Positions 48,638-57,939 of a stretch of DNA of 64,000 bases are shown here, one piece after another (positions within the stretch are counted from its first letter, which is position 1; every line of letters begins with the position of its first letter). The notes under the pieces are model-generated. The model saw nothing but the letters and a program-made list of their open reading frames with translations. It made no database searches and was not told where the DNA came from. This DNA comes from Sulfuriferula multivorans (GTDB lineage Bacteria > Pseudomonadota > Gammaproteobacteria > Burkholderiales > Sulfuriferulaceae), in NCBI RefSeq assembly GCF_003851125.1, contig NZ_BGOW01000038.1:28352-92351 (forward strand). Direction: 5' to 3'. The position numbers were made by a program, and so were the translations under genes.

Positions 48638-49714
48638 TTAATATTGAGTTTGCGGTGGAATATGCTTGTCCGGCGACTGGAATACGGTATCTTCCGGTTC
48701 GCCGGTTTTGGTATTGAAGGCAACGGTACGGTTGGTATTGCTGAACAAGTCATAATGCATATCCACGTTGCCGTTCGACAGGTTAATGAATTGCCATCCC
48801 GTTGCATCCCGCTCGAAGAACGGATCGGCGCGGTTCATCGGCACCGTGAGCTTGGGTAGATATTGTTCTGCTTGCGCATAAGTGGAAGGGTAAGGCCAGG
48901 GCCAGGCGGTCGACATGACGGAGTTGAAGCTGATGTTGCCGATCTGGTTGTACTGGATCTGATGCACATGCCCATACAGCACGGTCACCTTGTTGAACGG
49001 CCGCAGCAGCGCCTGTACCTGTTCGGCATCGTCCGTCCAGAAGTTCCAGTTCTTGTAGATTTTTTGCAGCGGCGAGTGTGAAATCACGACGATGGGCGTG
49101 GCTTTGTTTATTTTCTCCAAATCTGTCTTCAGCCAGTCGCGCTGCTTGTCGCCGACCATGAAAGGCGATCCGTTCGGGTTGTCCAGATCAGCCATTTCCA
49201 GCATGCGCTGTTCGGCAGTGGGCCAGCGCTTGTAAGTCCAGTCGTCATAAGTAAGGATGCTGTTCAGCACCACGAAATGCACACCTTTGTGATCAAAGCT
49301 ATAGAACTGCGGCCCGAACAATTTCTCCCAGTATTGCCCGAGATCCAGGTAATAATCGTGCTCGCCCATCACGTGATAAACCTTGTTACTGCGCAGCGCG
49401 GAGAGGATTTCCGCGCCATGGTCGAGCTCCGCTTTTTTGCCTAGCTGGGCAAGATCCCCGCCAAATACGATGAAATCCGGCTTGGGCGTGAGCAGATTGG
49501 CTTCCGCCACGGCGCGGATCAGGCCGCGATCCCAGTTATTTACGAACTTCGCACCCTTGATTTGCTGAAGATGCGCATCGGAAATATACGCAAAGCTGAA
49601 GTTTTGCGCGCTGTCGGCAAACGCCAGTTCTACCATGCTGACAGGTAGCGCGCCTGCCACCGCCAGTACGCCGGCACCTTTCAGAAAATCCCGACGATTG
49701 ATTGATTTGCTCAT
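48638..49714 (-). CDS. Tat-exported metallophosphoesterase, second copy
   Basis: A 358-residue calcineurin-like phosphoesterase with a twin-arginine signal (INRRDFLKGAG). Motifs: AYISDAHLQ, DFIVFGGDLAQLG, MGEHDYY, SHSPLQ and YGHVHQIQ. It is related to the shorter enzyme at 31.2 kb (shared SFDHKGVHFVVLNS-type segment). No lipobox is seen. A GGGGGA site precedes the ATG. Set between a cytochrome c and a di-haem peroxidase; substrate unknown. Confidence 0.9.
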   Translation of the reverse strand: MSKSINRRDFLKGAGVLAVAGALPVSMVELAFADSAQNFSFAYISDAHLQQIKGAKFVNNWDRGLIRAVAEANLLTPKPDFIVFGGDLAQLGKKAELDHGAEILSALRSNKVYHVMGEHDYYLDLGQYWEKLFGPQFYSFDHKGVHFVVLNSILTYDDWTYKRWPTAEQRMLEMADLDNPNGSPFMVGDKQRDWLKTDLEKINKATPIVVISHSPLQKIYKNWNFWTDDAEQVQALLRPFNKVTVLYGHVHQIQYNQIGNISFNSVMSTAWPWPYPSTYAQAEQYLPKLTVPMNRADPFFERDATGWQFINLSNGNVDMHYDLFSNTNRTVAFNTKTGEPEDTVFQSPDKHIPPQTQY

Positions 49715-49724
49715 GCTTGTCCCC

Positions 49725-50858
49725 CTATTTTTTAGCCGTTTTGACTGATTTTGCGTATTCCGGACTGGTCAGCGCTCCCATAAAAGCGACTAAATCCGAT
49801 ATCTGCCGTTCGCTCAAATTCAACGGCCGGATGCCTCCGCTCAGGAAATCATTGACCCGATCGCCCTTCTTGGTCACCCCACCGTTGTTGTAGTGGACGA
49901 CCACTTCCTTCAGGGTCTTCAGGCTGCCGTCATGCATATACGGCGCGGTCATGGCGATATTGCGCAACGTCGAAGTTTTGAACGAACCCATGTCGTCCAA
50001 TGCATCCGTCACCGCAAAACGCCCCAGATTCGAAGTTTTCGGGTCGCTCAGCACGGCTTTGTCCACGTTTCCGCCTTGCGTCTTGGCTTTCAGGAATGTG
50101 TCCGCCAGGCGCGCCACATCTTTCTGCATCTGGTTAATGCCTATGCCGATATTGTGAAAACGGTTATCGGTGAACAGCGCCTGATCTTGTTCCACGGTAT
50201 GGCAGGAAACGCAACGACCCTGGCCCATAAATACCTGGAAGCCACGGATCTGCGCAGGAGTCATGGCTTTCTTGTCGCCGCCGAAATAGTAGTGGTCGAA
50301 GGGCGAATCCCCTGCAACGATAGTGCGTTCGAAACTGGCGATGGCTTTTTTCACCTCCTCCATCGTCAGCTGATCTCCGCTCTTGTCGAATACCGCTTTA
50401 AACGCCTTCACGTATTCCGGATCGGTTCGGATGAGCTTAAGTACTGGCTGGTGGTTAGGAAGTCCCATTTCTACCGGATTCACCATGGGATCCTTGGATT
50501 GCTCTTCCAGGCTTGGTTCTCGCCCATCCCAGAACAGCTTATGAAAATAAGCTGCGTTAACCACGGTCGGGGCGTTGCGTGTGCCCTTGAGCTTGTTGAT
50601 GCCCTGCGAAACTCGCAGCGGACTGTCGGTAAAAGTTTTTTTGGCATCGTGGCAGGTGGCGCAACTCACCTGCCCGGTAGAACTGAACCGCTTATCGTGG
50701 AATAATTTACCACCCAGCTTGATTTTCTCCGGACTCTGCGGATTGTCCGCAGGAATGGGGACAGGTGGCAGGCCCAGCGGCGCAGCCATCGCTGTCAGGG
50801 AAATCGATGTTGCTGCGAGCGTCCATACACCAAACAAATAGCCTTTCATAATCCTCAT
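49725..50858 (-). CDS. Di-haem cytochrome c peroxidase / MauG-family protein
   Basis: A 377-residue secreted protein with two haem sites, C66-AT-C69-H70 and C216-VS-C219-H220, each in a cytochrome c peroxidase half. The segment TRNAPTVVNAAYFHKLFWDGREPSLEEQ and the C-terminal STLRNIAMTAPYMHDGSLKTLKEVV are typical of CcpA/MauG. It would reduce hydrogen peroxide or oxidise a partner protein in the periplasm. First gene of the three-gene block. Confidence 0.92.
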   Translation of the reverse strand: MRIMKGYLFGVWTLAATSISLTAMAAPLGLPPVPIPADNPQSPEKIKLGGKLFHDKRFSSTGQVSCATCHDAKKTFTDSPLRVSQGINKLKGTRNAPTVVNAAYFHKLFWDGREPSLEEQSKDPMVNPVEMGLPNHQPVLKLIRTDPEYVKAFKAVFDKSGDQLTMEEVKKAIASFERTIVAGDSPFDHYYFGGDKKAMTPAQIRGFQVFMGQGRCVSCHTVEQDQALFTDNRFHNIGIGINQMQKDVARLADTFLKAKTQGGNVDKAVLSDPKTSNLGRFAVTDALDDMGSFKTSTLRNIAMTAPYMHDGSLKTLKEVVVHYNNGGVTKKGDRVNDFLSGGIRPLNLSERQISDLVAFMGALTSPEYAKSVKTAKK

Positions 50859-51036
50859 AACCAGCTACTCCTTTACCTGACGTGGTCAAAACGTAAAATG
50901 AGGCTCCGAAAAAACATGATGGAAAATTTATATGACAAAGATGTTAAACGAGGGAAAAGAACTGAACCAAGTACAGCAGCTAGACTCAATATAGGATATA
51001 AAAAAAATAAATCAAATACTGGAGATTTTTTCTAGC

Positions 51037-51627
51037 ATGCAAAAACTCATCATCGCCAGCAACAATCCCGGCAAGCTGCGCGAAATCAGCCGCATTCTCG
51101 CCCCGCTGGGGTTTGAAGCCGTGCCGCAATCCGCCTACAACGTGCCTGAAGCGGAAGAACCCTATGTCACCTTTGTTGAAAACTGCATCGCCAAGGCGCG
51201 CCATGCCGCGCATCTCACCGGTCTCCCGGCGCTGGCCGACGATTCCGGCATCTGCGTGGATGCCCTTGGGGGCGCACCTGGCGTGTATTCTGCACGCTAC
51301 GCCGGCGAACCCAAATCCGACCAGCGCAATAATGAAAAACTGATTGCCGCGCTCGCTGGACAAAGCAACCGGCAGGCTCATTATTACTGCGTGATTGTCT
51401 ATCTGCGTCACGCGGATGATCCGCAACCGCTCATAGCCGAAGGCAGCTGGCACGGCGAAATCATCGACACGCCGCGCGGCGATGGTGGCTTCGGTTATGA
51501 CCCTTACTTTTTGGTGCCCGCATTAGGCAAGACAGGTGCCGAATTGGCACCTGATGAAAAAAACACGATCAGTCACCGCGGGAAGGCGCTGCTGCAACTG
51601 GTGGACAAACTACGTTCCGGTCAATGA
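51037..51627 (+). CDS. rdgB: XTP/dITP diphosphatase (RdgB/HAM1)
   Basis: A 196-residue nucleotide house-cleaning enzyme that removes dITP and XTP. The N-terminus is KLIIASNNPGKLREI, followed by ALADDSGICVDALGGAPGVYSARYAG and the GDGGFGYDPYFLVP and SHRGKAL motifs. It normally sits between rph and hemW. Confidence 0.96.
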   Translation: MQKLIIASNNPGKLREISRILAPLGFEAVPQSAYNVPEAEEPYVTFVENCIAKARHAAHLTGLPALADDSGICVDALGGAPGVYSARYAGEPKSDQRNNEKLIAALAGQSNRQAHYYCVIVYLRHADDPQPLIAEGSWHGEIIDTPRGDGGFGYDPYFLVPALGKTGAELAPDEKNTISHRGKALLQLVDKLRSGQ

Positions 51628-51647
51628 TGCGGGCAATCCGCCAACCA

Positions 51648-52871
51648 TCACACCTTTAAACCGGTCAGTTCATCCAGATCAAAGCCCCATTTCCCCGAGT
51701 CTTCCAGATTGGCGATAATCTCCGGCGATCTGGACAAATCGATCAATTCCGGTTTGATATGCGCATTCGAACGGGTTGAGAAGAACACCTTGATCACCGG
51801 CGCAAGCAAGCTTTTTTCAGACTGCTCCAACACCACACCCAGACGCCCGGACTTGAGTTTGACCAGAGTACCCGCCGGATAGATGCCCACTGTTTTGACG
51901 AATGCGCGGAAAACAGCCTCGTCAAAACGGCCATCTTTCCATTCGGTCATTTTGCGGATCGCCTCCCCGGGTGCCCAGCCCACCTTGTAACAGCGCTCCG
52001 ACGTAATCGCGTCATAGACATCGCACACTGCGCCCATACGCGCATACAGACTCAATGCCTCACCGGAAAGCCCATCTGGGTAGCCTGTTCCAACCACGGT
52101 CTCGTGATGATGTAAACACACGTCCAGTGCTATATCGTTCACATTAGGACAACTTTTGAGCATCTCCCAGCCCTGTTTCGGGTGCGCTTTGACGATCAGA
52201 AACTCTTCGTCCGTCAAACGACCGGGCTTGTTCAATATCTCGCCAGGAATAGCCATCTTGCCCACATCGTGCAACAAACCCGCCATCCCCACTTCTTTCA
52301 GAACTGCGTCTTCCAGACCCATCTGGCGACCCAGAGCAATCATCAGGGCGCATACTGCAACCGAGTGCAAATAAGTGTAATTGTCAGCATTTTTCAGGCG
52401 TGCGAGGCTTAACAATGCATCGGAGTTACGCGCAATCGACTGGTTGATTTCCTCCACCAGCGCTCCCACCTCTTCCAGCTTGATGGCATTTCCCATGCGC
52501 GCCTCGCCAAACATGGAGGTGACGGCCTGTGCCGCCTTGGTGTGCACCTTCCTGGCGCGCACCAGTTCATCCTGCAAGGATGCTCTCAGCGGTGCTTTTT
52601 CTTTTGTACTCTTGGCCAGCAGCTGGAATGTATTATCGACGCGCGCTTTTTCGGTTTCGGTGGTAACCGTCGGGACAATCGCTTCTACATCCAGTCCCTT
52701 GCTGATATCGATCCATACTTCCTTGACGCCACACTGCTTGAGCGTATTGAAATCCGCATCTTCGGAAAGCGGGAATGATTTCTTCCAGAACGGATGATCC
52801 ATCCAGCTGCCGCAGATTTCGTGAATGAACATCCCCAGACGCGCATCCCGTATATTGATTTTTTTTAGCAT
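51648..52871 (-). CDS. HD-GYP cyclic-di-GMP phosphodiesterase with DUF3391
   Basis: A 407-residue response protein without a receiver domain: an N-terminal DUF3391 (about residues 1-120) followed by an HD-GYP domain with GLLHDVGKMAIP and HHETVVGTGYPDGLSG, so HD and GYP signatures are both intact. It should break down cyclic di-GMP. It lies between rdgB and hemW on the opposite strand. Confidence 0.93.
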   Translation of the reverse strand: MLKKINIRDARLGMFIHEICGSWMDHPFWKKSFPLSEDADFNTLKQCGVKEVWIDISKGLDVEAIVPTVTTETEKARVDNTFQLLAKSTKEKAPLRASLQDELVRARKVHTKAAQAVTSMFGEARMGNAIKLEEVGALVEEINQSIARNSDALLSLARLKNADNYTYLHSVAVCALMIALGRQMGLEDAVLKEVGMAGLLHDVGKMAIPGEILNKPGRLTDEEFLIVKAHPKQGWEMLKSCPNVNDIALDVCLHHHETVVGTGYPDGLSGEALSLYARMGAVCDVYDAITSERCYKVGWAPGEAIRKMTEWKDGRFDEAVFRAFVKTVGIYPAGTLVKLKSGRLGVVLEQSEKSLLAPVIKVFFSTRSNAHIKPELIDLSRSPEIIANLEDSGKWGFDLDELTGLKV

Positions 52872-53009
52872 AATCGGTTATCGGCAAAACTTTGACTGAC
52901 TTTAACAAACCGGGAATAAATACTGCAACGCATTGATTCCACGATTAATGCGCAAAGTTTACGCCTAACACTCATGGCCTCGTTGCGCATCGGCGGTACA
53001 ATCCCGCCC

Positions 53010-54176
53010 ATGACTGCCCTCCCGTTAGAATTCCGCCTCACTGCATTACCGCCGCTGGCACTGTATATCCACATTCCATGGTGCATCAAAAAATGCCCGT
53101 ATTGCGACTTCAATTCGCATACGCTGCGCGATGCGTTGCCGGAGGCGCGCTATATCGAAGCGCTCACGCGCGACCTGGAATCGGCACTGCCGCTGATCTG
53201 GGGGCGCGGTATCCATTCCATCTTTTTCGGTGGCGGCACGCCCAGCCTGTTTTCAGCCGAGGCGATCGACGCCATTCTCAGCATGGTACGCACGCTGACC
53301 CGGCTCGATCACTTTGCCGAGATCACTTTGGAAGCCAACCCCGGTACGGTGGAGGCGGAGAAATTCGCGGGTTTCAAGGCAGCAGGGGTGAACCGGCTAT
53401 CGCTCGGCGTGCAGAGTTTTGACCCGGGCCACTTGCGCGCGCTGGGACGCATCCATGACGACCGGGAAGCGCATCGCGCGGTGGAGATTGCCGCCTCCAC
53501 GTTCGAGAATTTCAACCTCGACTTGATGTATGCGCTGCCCGGGCAAACCCTGCAACAGGCCAAGCGCGATGTGGAGACGGCACTGGGCTATGCACCGCCG
53601 CACCTGTCGTGCTACCACCTCACGCTGGAGCCGAACACGCCGTTTCACGCCGCGCCGCCGCCGTTGCCGGACGATGATTTATCCGCCGACATGCAGATGA
53701 TGGTGGAAACCACCCTGGCGAGTGCCGGCTATCTGCACTACGAAACCTCTGCCTTCGCCCGGCCGCAGCACCAGTGCCGCCACAACCTGAATTACTGGCG
53801 GTTTGGCGACTATCTCGGCATCGGCGCCGGGGCGCACGGCAAACTGTCGTTCCACGACCGCATCGTTCGCCAGATGCGCCACAAACATCCGCGCGAATAT
53901 ATGGAACACGCACTGGCGGGCAATCCGATACAGAGCGAACAAGCGGTCGCGCGTGCCGATCTGCCGTTTGAATTCATGATGAATGCGCTGCGCCTCACCG
54001 ATGGCTTTGACACGGCGCTGTTCACCGAGCGCACCGGACTGCCGATTACCGCCGCGCAAACCGCGCTGGACGAGGCTGAGCGGCGCGGGTTGATTGTTCG
54101 CGACCATGTGCGCATCGTGCCAACCCAGACCGGGCGGCGTTTTCTCAACGACCTGCTGGGCTTGTTCCTGCCATGA
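53010..54176 (+). CDS. hemW: Radical SAM haem chaperone HemW
   Basis: A 388-residue radical SAM protein with the cluster motif C25-x3-C29-x2-C32 (IPWCIKKCPYCDFNSH), GGGTPSLF and the LEANPGTVE segment. It is the haem-inserting relative of HemN, long annotated as coproporphyrinogen oxidase. The ATG at 53010 gives the standard N-terminus; an in-frame start at 52974 is possible. Overlaps the next gene by 4 bp. Confidence 0.93.
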   Translation: MTALPLEFRLTALPPLALYIHIPWCIKKCPYCDFNSHTLRDALPEARYIEALTRDLESALPLIWGRGIHSIFFGGGTPSLFSAEAIDAILSMVRTLTRLDHFAEITLEANPGTVEAEKFAGFKAAGVNRLSLGVQSFDPGHLRALGRIHDDREAHRAVEIAASTFENFNLDLMYALPGQTLQQAKRDVETALGYAPPHLSCYHLTLEPNTPFHAAPPPLPDDDLSADMQMMVETTLASAGYLHYETSAFARPQHQCRHNLNYWRFGDYLGIGAGAHGKLSFHDRIVRQMRHKHPREYMEHALAGNPIQSEQAVARADLPFEFMMNALRLTDGFDTALFTERTGLPITAAQTALDEAERRGLIVRDHVRIVPTQTGRRFLNDLLGLFLP

Positions 54177-54805
54177 ATACCGCCGTGACACCGTTGCAGG
54201 CCGGACTGCTGTTCGCCACGCTGGGCATACTGGCATGGTCGGGAATTCATCCGCACGATTATTTCACCTGGCTGCTGGAAGTCATACCGGTGCTGATCGC
54301 ACTGCCGCTGCTGATAGCCACGCGCAAGGCTTTTCCGCTCACGCCTCTGGTCTATGTGCTGATTGCGTTGCACTGCGCGATTCTGATGGTGGGCGGGCAT
54401 TACACCTATGCTGAGGTGCCGCTGTTCAACTGGCTGCGCGACACCTTTGACCTCGCGCGCAATCACTATGACCGCGTCGGACATTTTGCGCAGGGCCTGG
54501 TACCGGCGCTGGTGACACGGGAAATCCTGCTGCGGCGCACGCCCTTGCAACGCGGCAAGATGCTGTTCTTTCTGGTGGTGTGCGTGTGCCTCGCCATCAG
54601 CGCGACCTATGAGCTGATCGAATGGGGCGTGGCCGAAGCCAGCGGCAGCGATGCGGTGGCTTTTCTCGCCACCCAGGGCGATATTTGGGATACGCAAAAG
54701 GATATGGCCTTCGCATTGCTGGGCAGCATCCTTGGACAGCTGGGTTTCGCGCGCCTGCATGACCGCCAGTTGCGCGCCTTGACAGATACATATCGGTCGA
54801 TATGA
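54173..54805 (+). CDS. DUF2238 (YjdF-like) membrane protein
   Basis: A 210-residue protein with about six membrane helices and the family segments HYTYAEVPLFNW, NHYDRVGHFAQGLVPAL and YELIEWGVAE, with polar residues inside the membrane part. Function unknown. Translationally coupled to hemW (ATGA). Confidence 0.88.
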   Translation: MNTAVTPLQAGLLFATLGILAWSGIHPHDYFTWLLEVIPVLIALPLLIATRKAFPLTPLVYVLIALHCAILMVGGHYTYAEVPLFNWLRDTFDLARNHYDRVGHFAQGLVPALVTREILLRRTPLQRGKMLFFLVVCVCLAISATYELIEWGVAEASGSDAVAFLATQGDIWDTQKDMAFALLGSILGQLGFARLHDRQLRALTDTYRSI

Positions 54806-55001
54806 TGCATCCAATGCGCAGTAACGTGCGCAAAATAGCGGCGAAATCTGCGCCCACACGGTCTGTAATGCCGCCGCACCGCTCATGATTGCGAGCATGA
54901 AGACTGCACGGACGTAGCCCAAAACCATCAAGTCTGCCGCCACACTGCGTCAATGTGGCGCCAGCTGATTTCCCACATCAATATGCTGAAAGCCTGACAC
55001 C

Positions 55002-55469
55002 ATGACCGATCCCATTCAGCGTCCGCGCACTCTGGCACCTCCGCCGCTGGTTTATGCAGTGGGGCTGATCGCGTCATGGTGGCTGGAACATCGCTTCCCG
55101 CTGGGTTTTGGCGTTACCCCGCTGTTGCATATACTGGGCTGGGCCGGTGTAGGACTGGGCGGCGCACTGATGCTGTGGGCAGCGTTCACCATCTGGCGCC
55201 ATCACACCACGGTAAACCCCTACAAGGGCGCATCCGAGCTGGTGACCAGCGGCCCTTTCGCATTCTCGCGCAATCCGATTTATCTGGCCGACGTGGTGAT
55301 TTACCTGGGCGTGATGCTGCTCATCGGCAGTTTTTGGCCGCTGGTGTTCGCGCCGCTGGTATGGGTCATCATGCGCTACGGAGTAATTGCCCACGAAGAG
55401 GTTCACCTGCGCGCCAAATTCGGCGCATCCTATAACGATTACTGCGCCCGAGTGCGGCGCTGGATTTAA
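55002..55469 (+). CDS. Isoprenylcysteine carboxyl methyltransferase-family membrane protein
   Basis: A 155-residue membrane protein with four helices and the ICMT/PEMT core: GPFAFSRNPIYLADVVIYLG and the C-terminal HEEVHLRAKFGASYNDYCARVRRW, which bind S-adenosylmethionine in the family. The bacterial substrate is unknown. Preceded by about 196 bp without a recognisable gene. Confidence 0.87.
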   Translation: MTDPIQRPRTLAPPPLVYAVGLIASWWLEHRFPLGFGVTPLLHILGWAGVGLGGALMLWAAFTIWRHHTTVNPYKGASELVTSGPFAFSRNPIYLADVVIYLGVMLLIGSFWPLVFAPLVWVIMRYGVIAHEEVHLRAKFGASYNDYCARVRRWI

Positions 55470-55556
55470 TCTCATCGCCATGCGTCGCTGTAAAACAGCA
55501 AACCGCGAGACACCGCCATAGACTTTGCTTCTCAAGTGGCTAACAAGGACAAAGAC

Positions 55557-56192
55557 ATGGACAACCACAGTTGCGATCACGATCCCGCCGGGCACCCCAT
55601 TCCAGGCAGCATCGGCATTCCGCGTCAGGGCGAATTCAACCCGGCTGCGTTCGAGCAGGCCATCACCGATTTGCTACGCGCGTGCGGGGTCAACCCGGAC
55701 AGCACCCACACCGGAAAAACCGCACAACGCGTACGCGAGCTATGGCAAAAACGCCTGCTCGGCGGCTATGCGATTGACCCCGCTGAAGCGCTGGGCGAAG
55801 GCTTCGAAGACAGCCGCCAGGACATGGTAGTGGTGCGCGGCATCGCCATCCACGGCGTCTGCCCGCACCACCTCGTGCCGTTCCGCGGCGTCGCGCACGT
55901 GGCCTATATCCCCGGCGGACGCCTGCATGGCTTCGGCCGCATCGCAAGGCTGGTCGATGCCATCGGCCACCGCTTCACCTACCAGGAATGGATGACGCGC
56001 GACATCGCCGAGGCGCTGATGACCCACGGCAAAGCGCTGGGCGCAGCGTGCATCATCGAAGCCGAACAGCTTTGCCTGTTGCTGGGCGAAGACCGGCGCG
56101 GCGACGAGCGCGTGGTGACACAGGCGTTTACCGGCTGTTTTGACACCAGCCACCAGACGCGCAACGAGTTTTTACGCGCGTTGCGGGGGTAA
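55557..56192 (+). CDS. folE: GTP cyclohydrolase I
   Basis: A 211-residue enzyme making dihydroneopterin triphosphate from GTP for folate synthesis. Zinc and active-site residues lie in HGVCPHHLVPFRG (C102, H105) and EAEQLCLLLGEDRRGDERVVTQAFTG. The ATG at 55557 has an AAGGA site 7 nt upstream. It is the last housekeeping gene before an AT-richer island. Confidence 0.94.
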   Translation: MDNHSCDHDPAGHPIPGSIGIPRQGEFNPAAFEQAITDLLRACGVNPDSTHTGKTAQRVRELWQKRLLGGYAIDPAEALGEGFEDSRQDMVVVRGIAIHGVCPHHLVPFRGVAHVAYIPGGRLHGFGRIARLVDAIGHRFTYQEWMTRDIAEALMTHGKALGAACIIEAEQLCLLLGEDRRGDERVVTQAFTGCFDTSHQTRNEFLRALRG

Positions 56193-56507
56193 AATGTTTT
56201 CGGAATTTAGTGTGGGAAGCTCGGGGTTGGGCAGCAACTATTGTTATGAGAATTTAGTTTTGAAACGAAGGGGCTAGGGCTGCTAACGACCCTGTAAACC
56301 TTCAGAAAATGCTAGAAACCTTGGTCTGTCGCCAATGCTGTTCACTTCGGGATAAGCTTCACGATAGGGAAGAATGGTGAAGAGATGTGAGTGAGATGCA
56401 CCTTATCAAGACCTCGAAGTTTGTAATCTATGCCTTACTGGTCGGGTTAGTTAAATTCCAGCAAACGTCACGATCGAATATCGGTATATTAAAAGGGGAT
56501 AATAGCC
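56193..56507. other. Intergenic region, left edge of the AT-richer island
   Basis: No gene is supported. GC content falls after folE. The last 20 bp hold AAAAGGGG, the ribosome site of the next gene. No tRNA, integrase or direct repeat marking an attachment site was found. Confidence 0.6.
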
Positions 56508-57939
56508 ATGACAAAAAAAAAGAAGTGCATCAAGTAAACCTTCACTATCAGTCCCTAACTACATTAGTTCATGGCGCAGACGTGATAGTGAAGCCACAGG
56601 TGCAAAAGAGCGCAACATCCTAGACCAAGCCCAAAGCGACCGAGCTCGCGTGATCTTTTCTTCGTCATTCCGTCGTCTTGCCCATAAGACCCAAGTATTC
56701 GCCCTTGAATCGGCCGAGGTCAGAAACAGGATGACGCACTCATTGGAAGTCGCGCACGTTGGAATCTACATCGTAGAGATGGTTTTCAAGCTCCTGAAGA
56801 ACAACTCGTTAACAGAACTTAACGTCAAGCAGTGGCGTAGCTTAGACGAGGAGCATCGGAATGCAATTTGCACGTTTGTTGAAACAGCGTGCCTCGTCCA
56901 TGATCTCGGGAACCCTCCATTTGGGCATTTCGGAGAGAAAGCAATTCGAAGTTGGTTTAACAGCAACAAAGAAAAAACTTGGTTCAAAACCGCGACTAGT
57001 GTGCCGCGAAGCAAAAGGGACTTTCTCCACTTCGATGGAAACATGCAGGGCTTTAGGATACTCACGCGCCTTCAACGAAACCTCAACGACCCTTATGGTT
57101 TAAATCTGACTGCCACGCAACTCGCTACAGCAATCAAGTACCCAAAATTCAACCCGAAGAAACCCGAAAAGTGCGGATTCTTTGAGTCAGAGGCCGCAAT
57201 AAAGAAAGAAATTTGGGCCAAGCTTGGCTTGGATGATGAGTCGCGGCACCCTTGCTCACTACTGATGGAAGCAGCGGATGATGTGGCTTACTGCGTCAGC
57301 GACTTAGAGGACGCATCCGAGAAGGGTCTTTTGACTGAAATGGATCTAAGTCAAGCTTTCAACAAGAACAAATTCTCGGTGGATAATGGAGATATAACCC
57401 GAGCTAGAACTGACTTTACCAATCGCATTGTTCAAAAAGCTGCTGAGAGTTTTATTGATCGTCTTCAAAATAGCAAACATTGCGCCACGCCTCCATTGCT
57501 TGAGGCCTATGCAGATCTGGACAGACAGAAAAAGGTTTCACGCGAAAGGGTTTATTCTTCCCGCCTTGTCTTGGCGAATGAAGTGACTGGATTTGCTGTG
57601 ATCCCCGGTTTGCTAGATCACTTTATTCGTCTCTTCGAAATGAAAGAAAGGGACTTCAGAATTCTTGCTGAGACATACGTTAAACGCGAATCCTTTTATG
57701 TGGGAGACGTAAGTAAAGTAGCCGCCAATTACACGGAGGAACTGGGTCTGCTGTCACTTCTTTCGAGGAAACACCTAAGCGTCTACATCGAGACTGTGAA
57801 AGACGATAAAAACAAATTCCCAGAAATGTTCCACCGCTTACATCTAATATTAGATTTGATAGCTGGGATGACTGATCACTACGCATTAGACACTTATAGA
57901 CTAGTGAGCGGACAGGTTCTTTATGGCCACAGACATTAA
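56508..57939 (+). CDS. dGTPase-like HD-domain triphosphohydrolase, frameshifted at an A9 tract
   Basis: After a strong AAAAGGGG site and ATG at 56508, the frame reads only nine codons before a stop. Losing one A from the A9 run at 56513-56521 joins it to a 476-codon frame with all Dgt features: WRRRDSEATGAKERN, RVIFSSSFRRLAHKTQV, the HD site CLVHDLGNPPFGHFGE and MEAADDVAYCVSDLEDA. Starting at GTG 56650 would lose conserved N-terminal sequence, and no other ATG, GTG or TTG is available in that frame. The enzyme would hydrolyse dGTP or another dNTP to deoxynucleoside and triphosphate. AT-rich compared with neighbours. Confidence 0.8.

Noticed and set aside
53810..54943. 377-codon open frame on the minus strand
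   Set aside because: Overlaps hemW and the DUF2238 gene, both well supported; no domain recognised.
56387..56623. Open frame of 78 codons before the dGTPase-like gene
   Set aside because: It has no clear ribosome site and runs across the well-formed start of the dGTPase gene in another frame; composition is not protein-like.
56650..57939. dGTPase starting at GTG 56650 as an intact gene
   Set aside because: No ribosome site, and it would drop conserved N-terminal residues that are encoded in the same frame back to the A9 tract.
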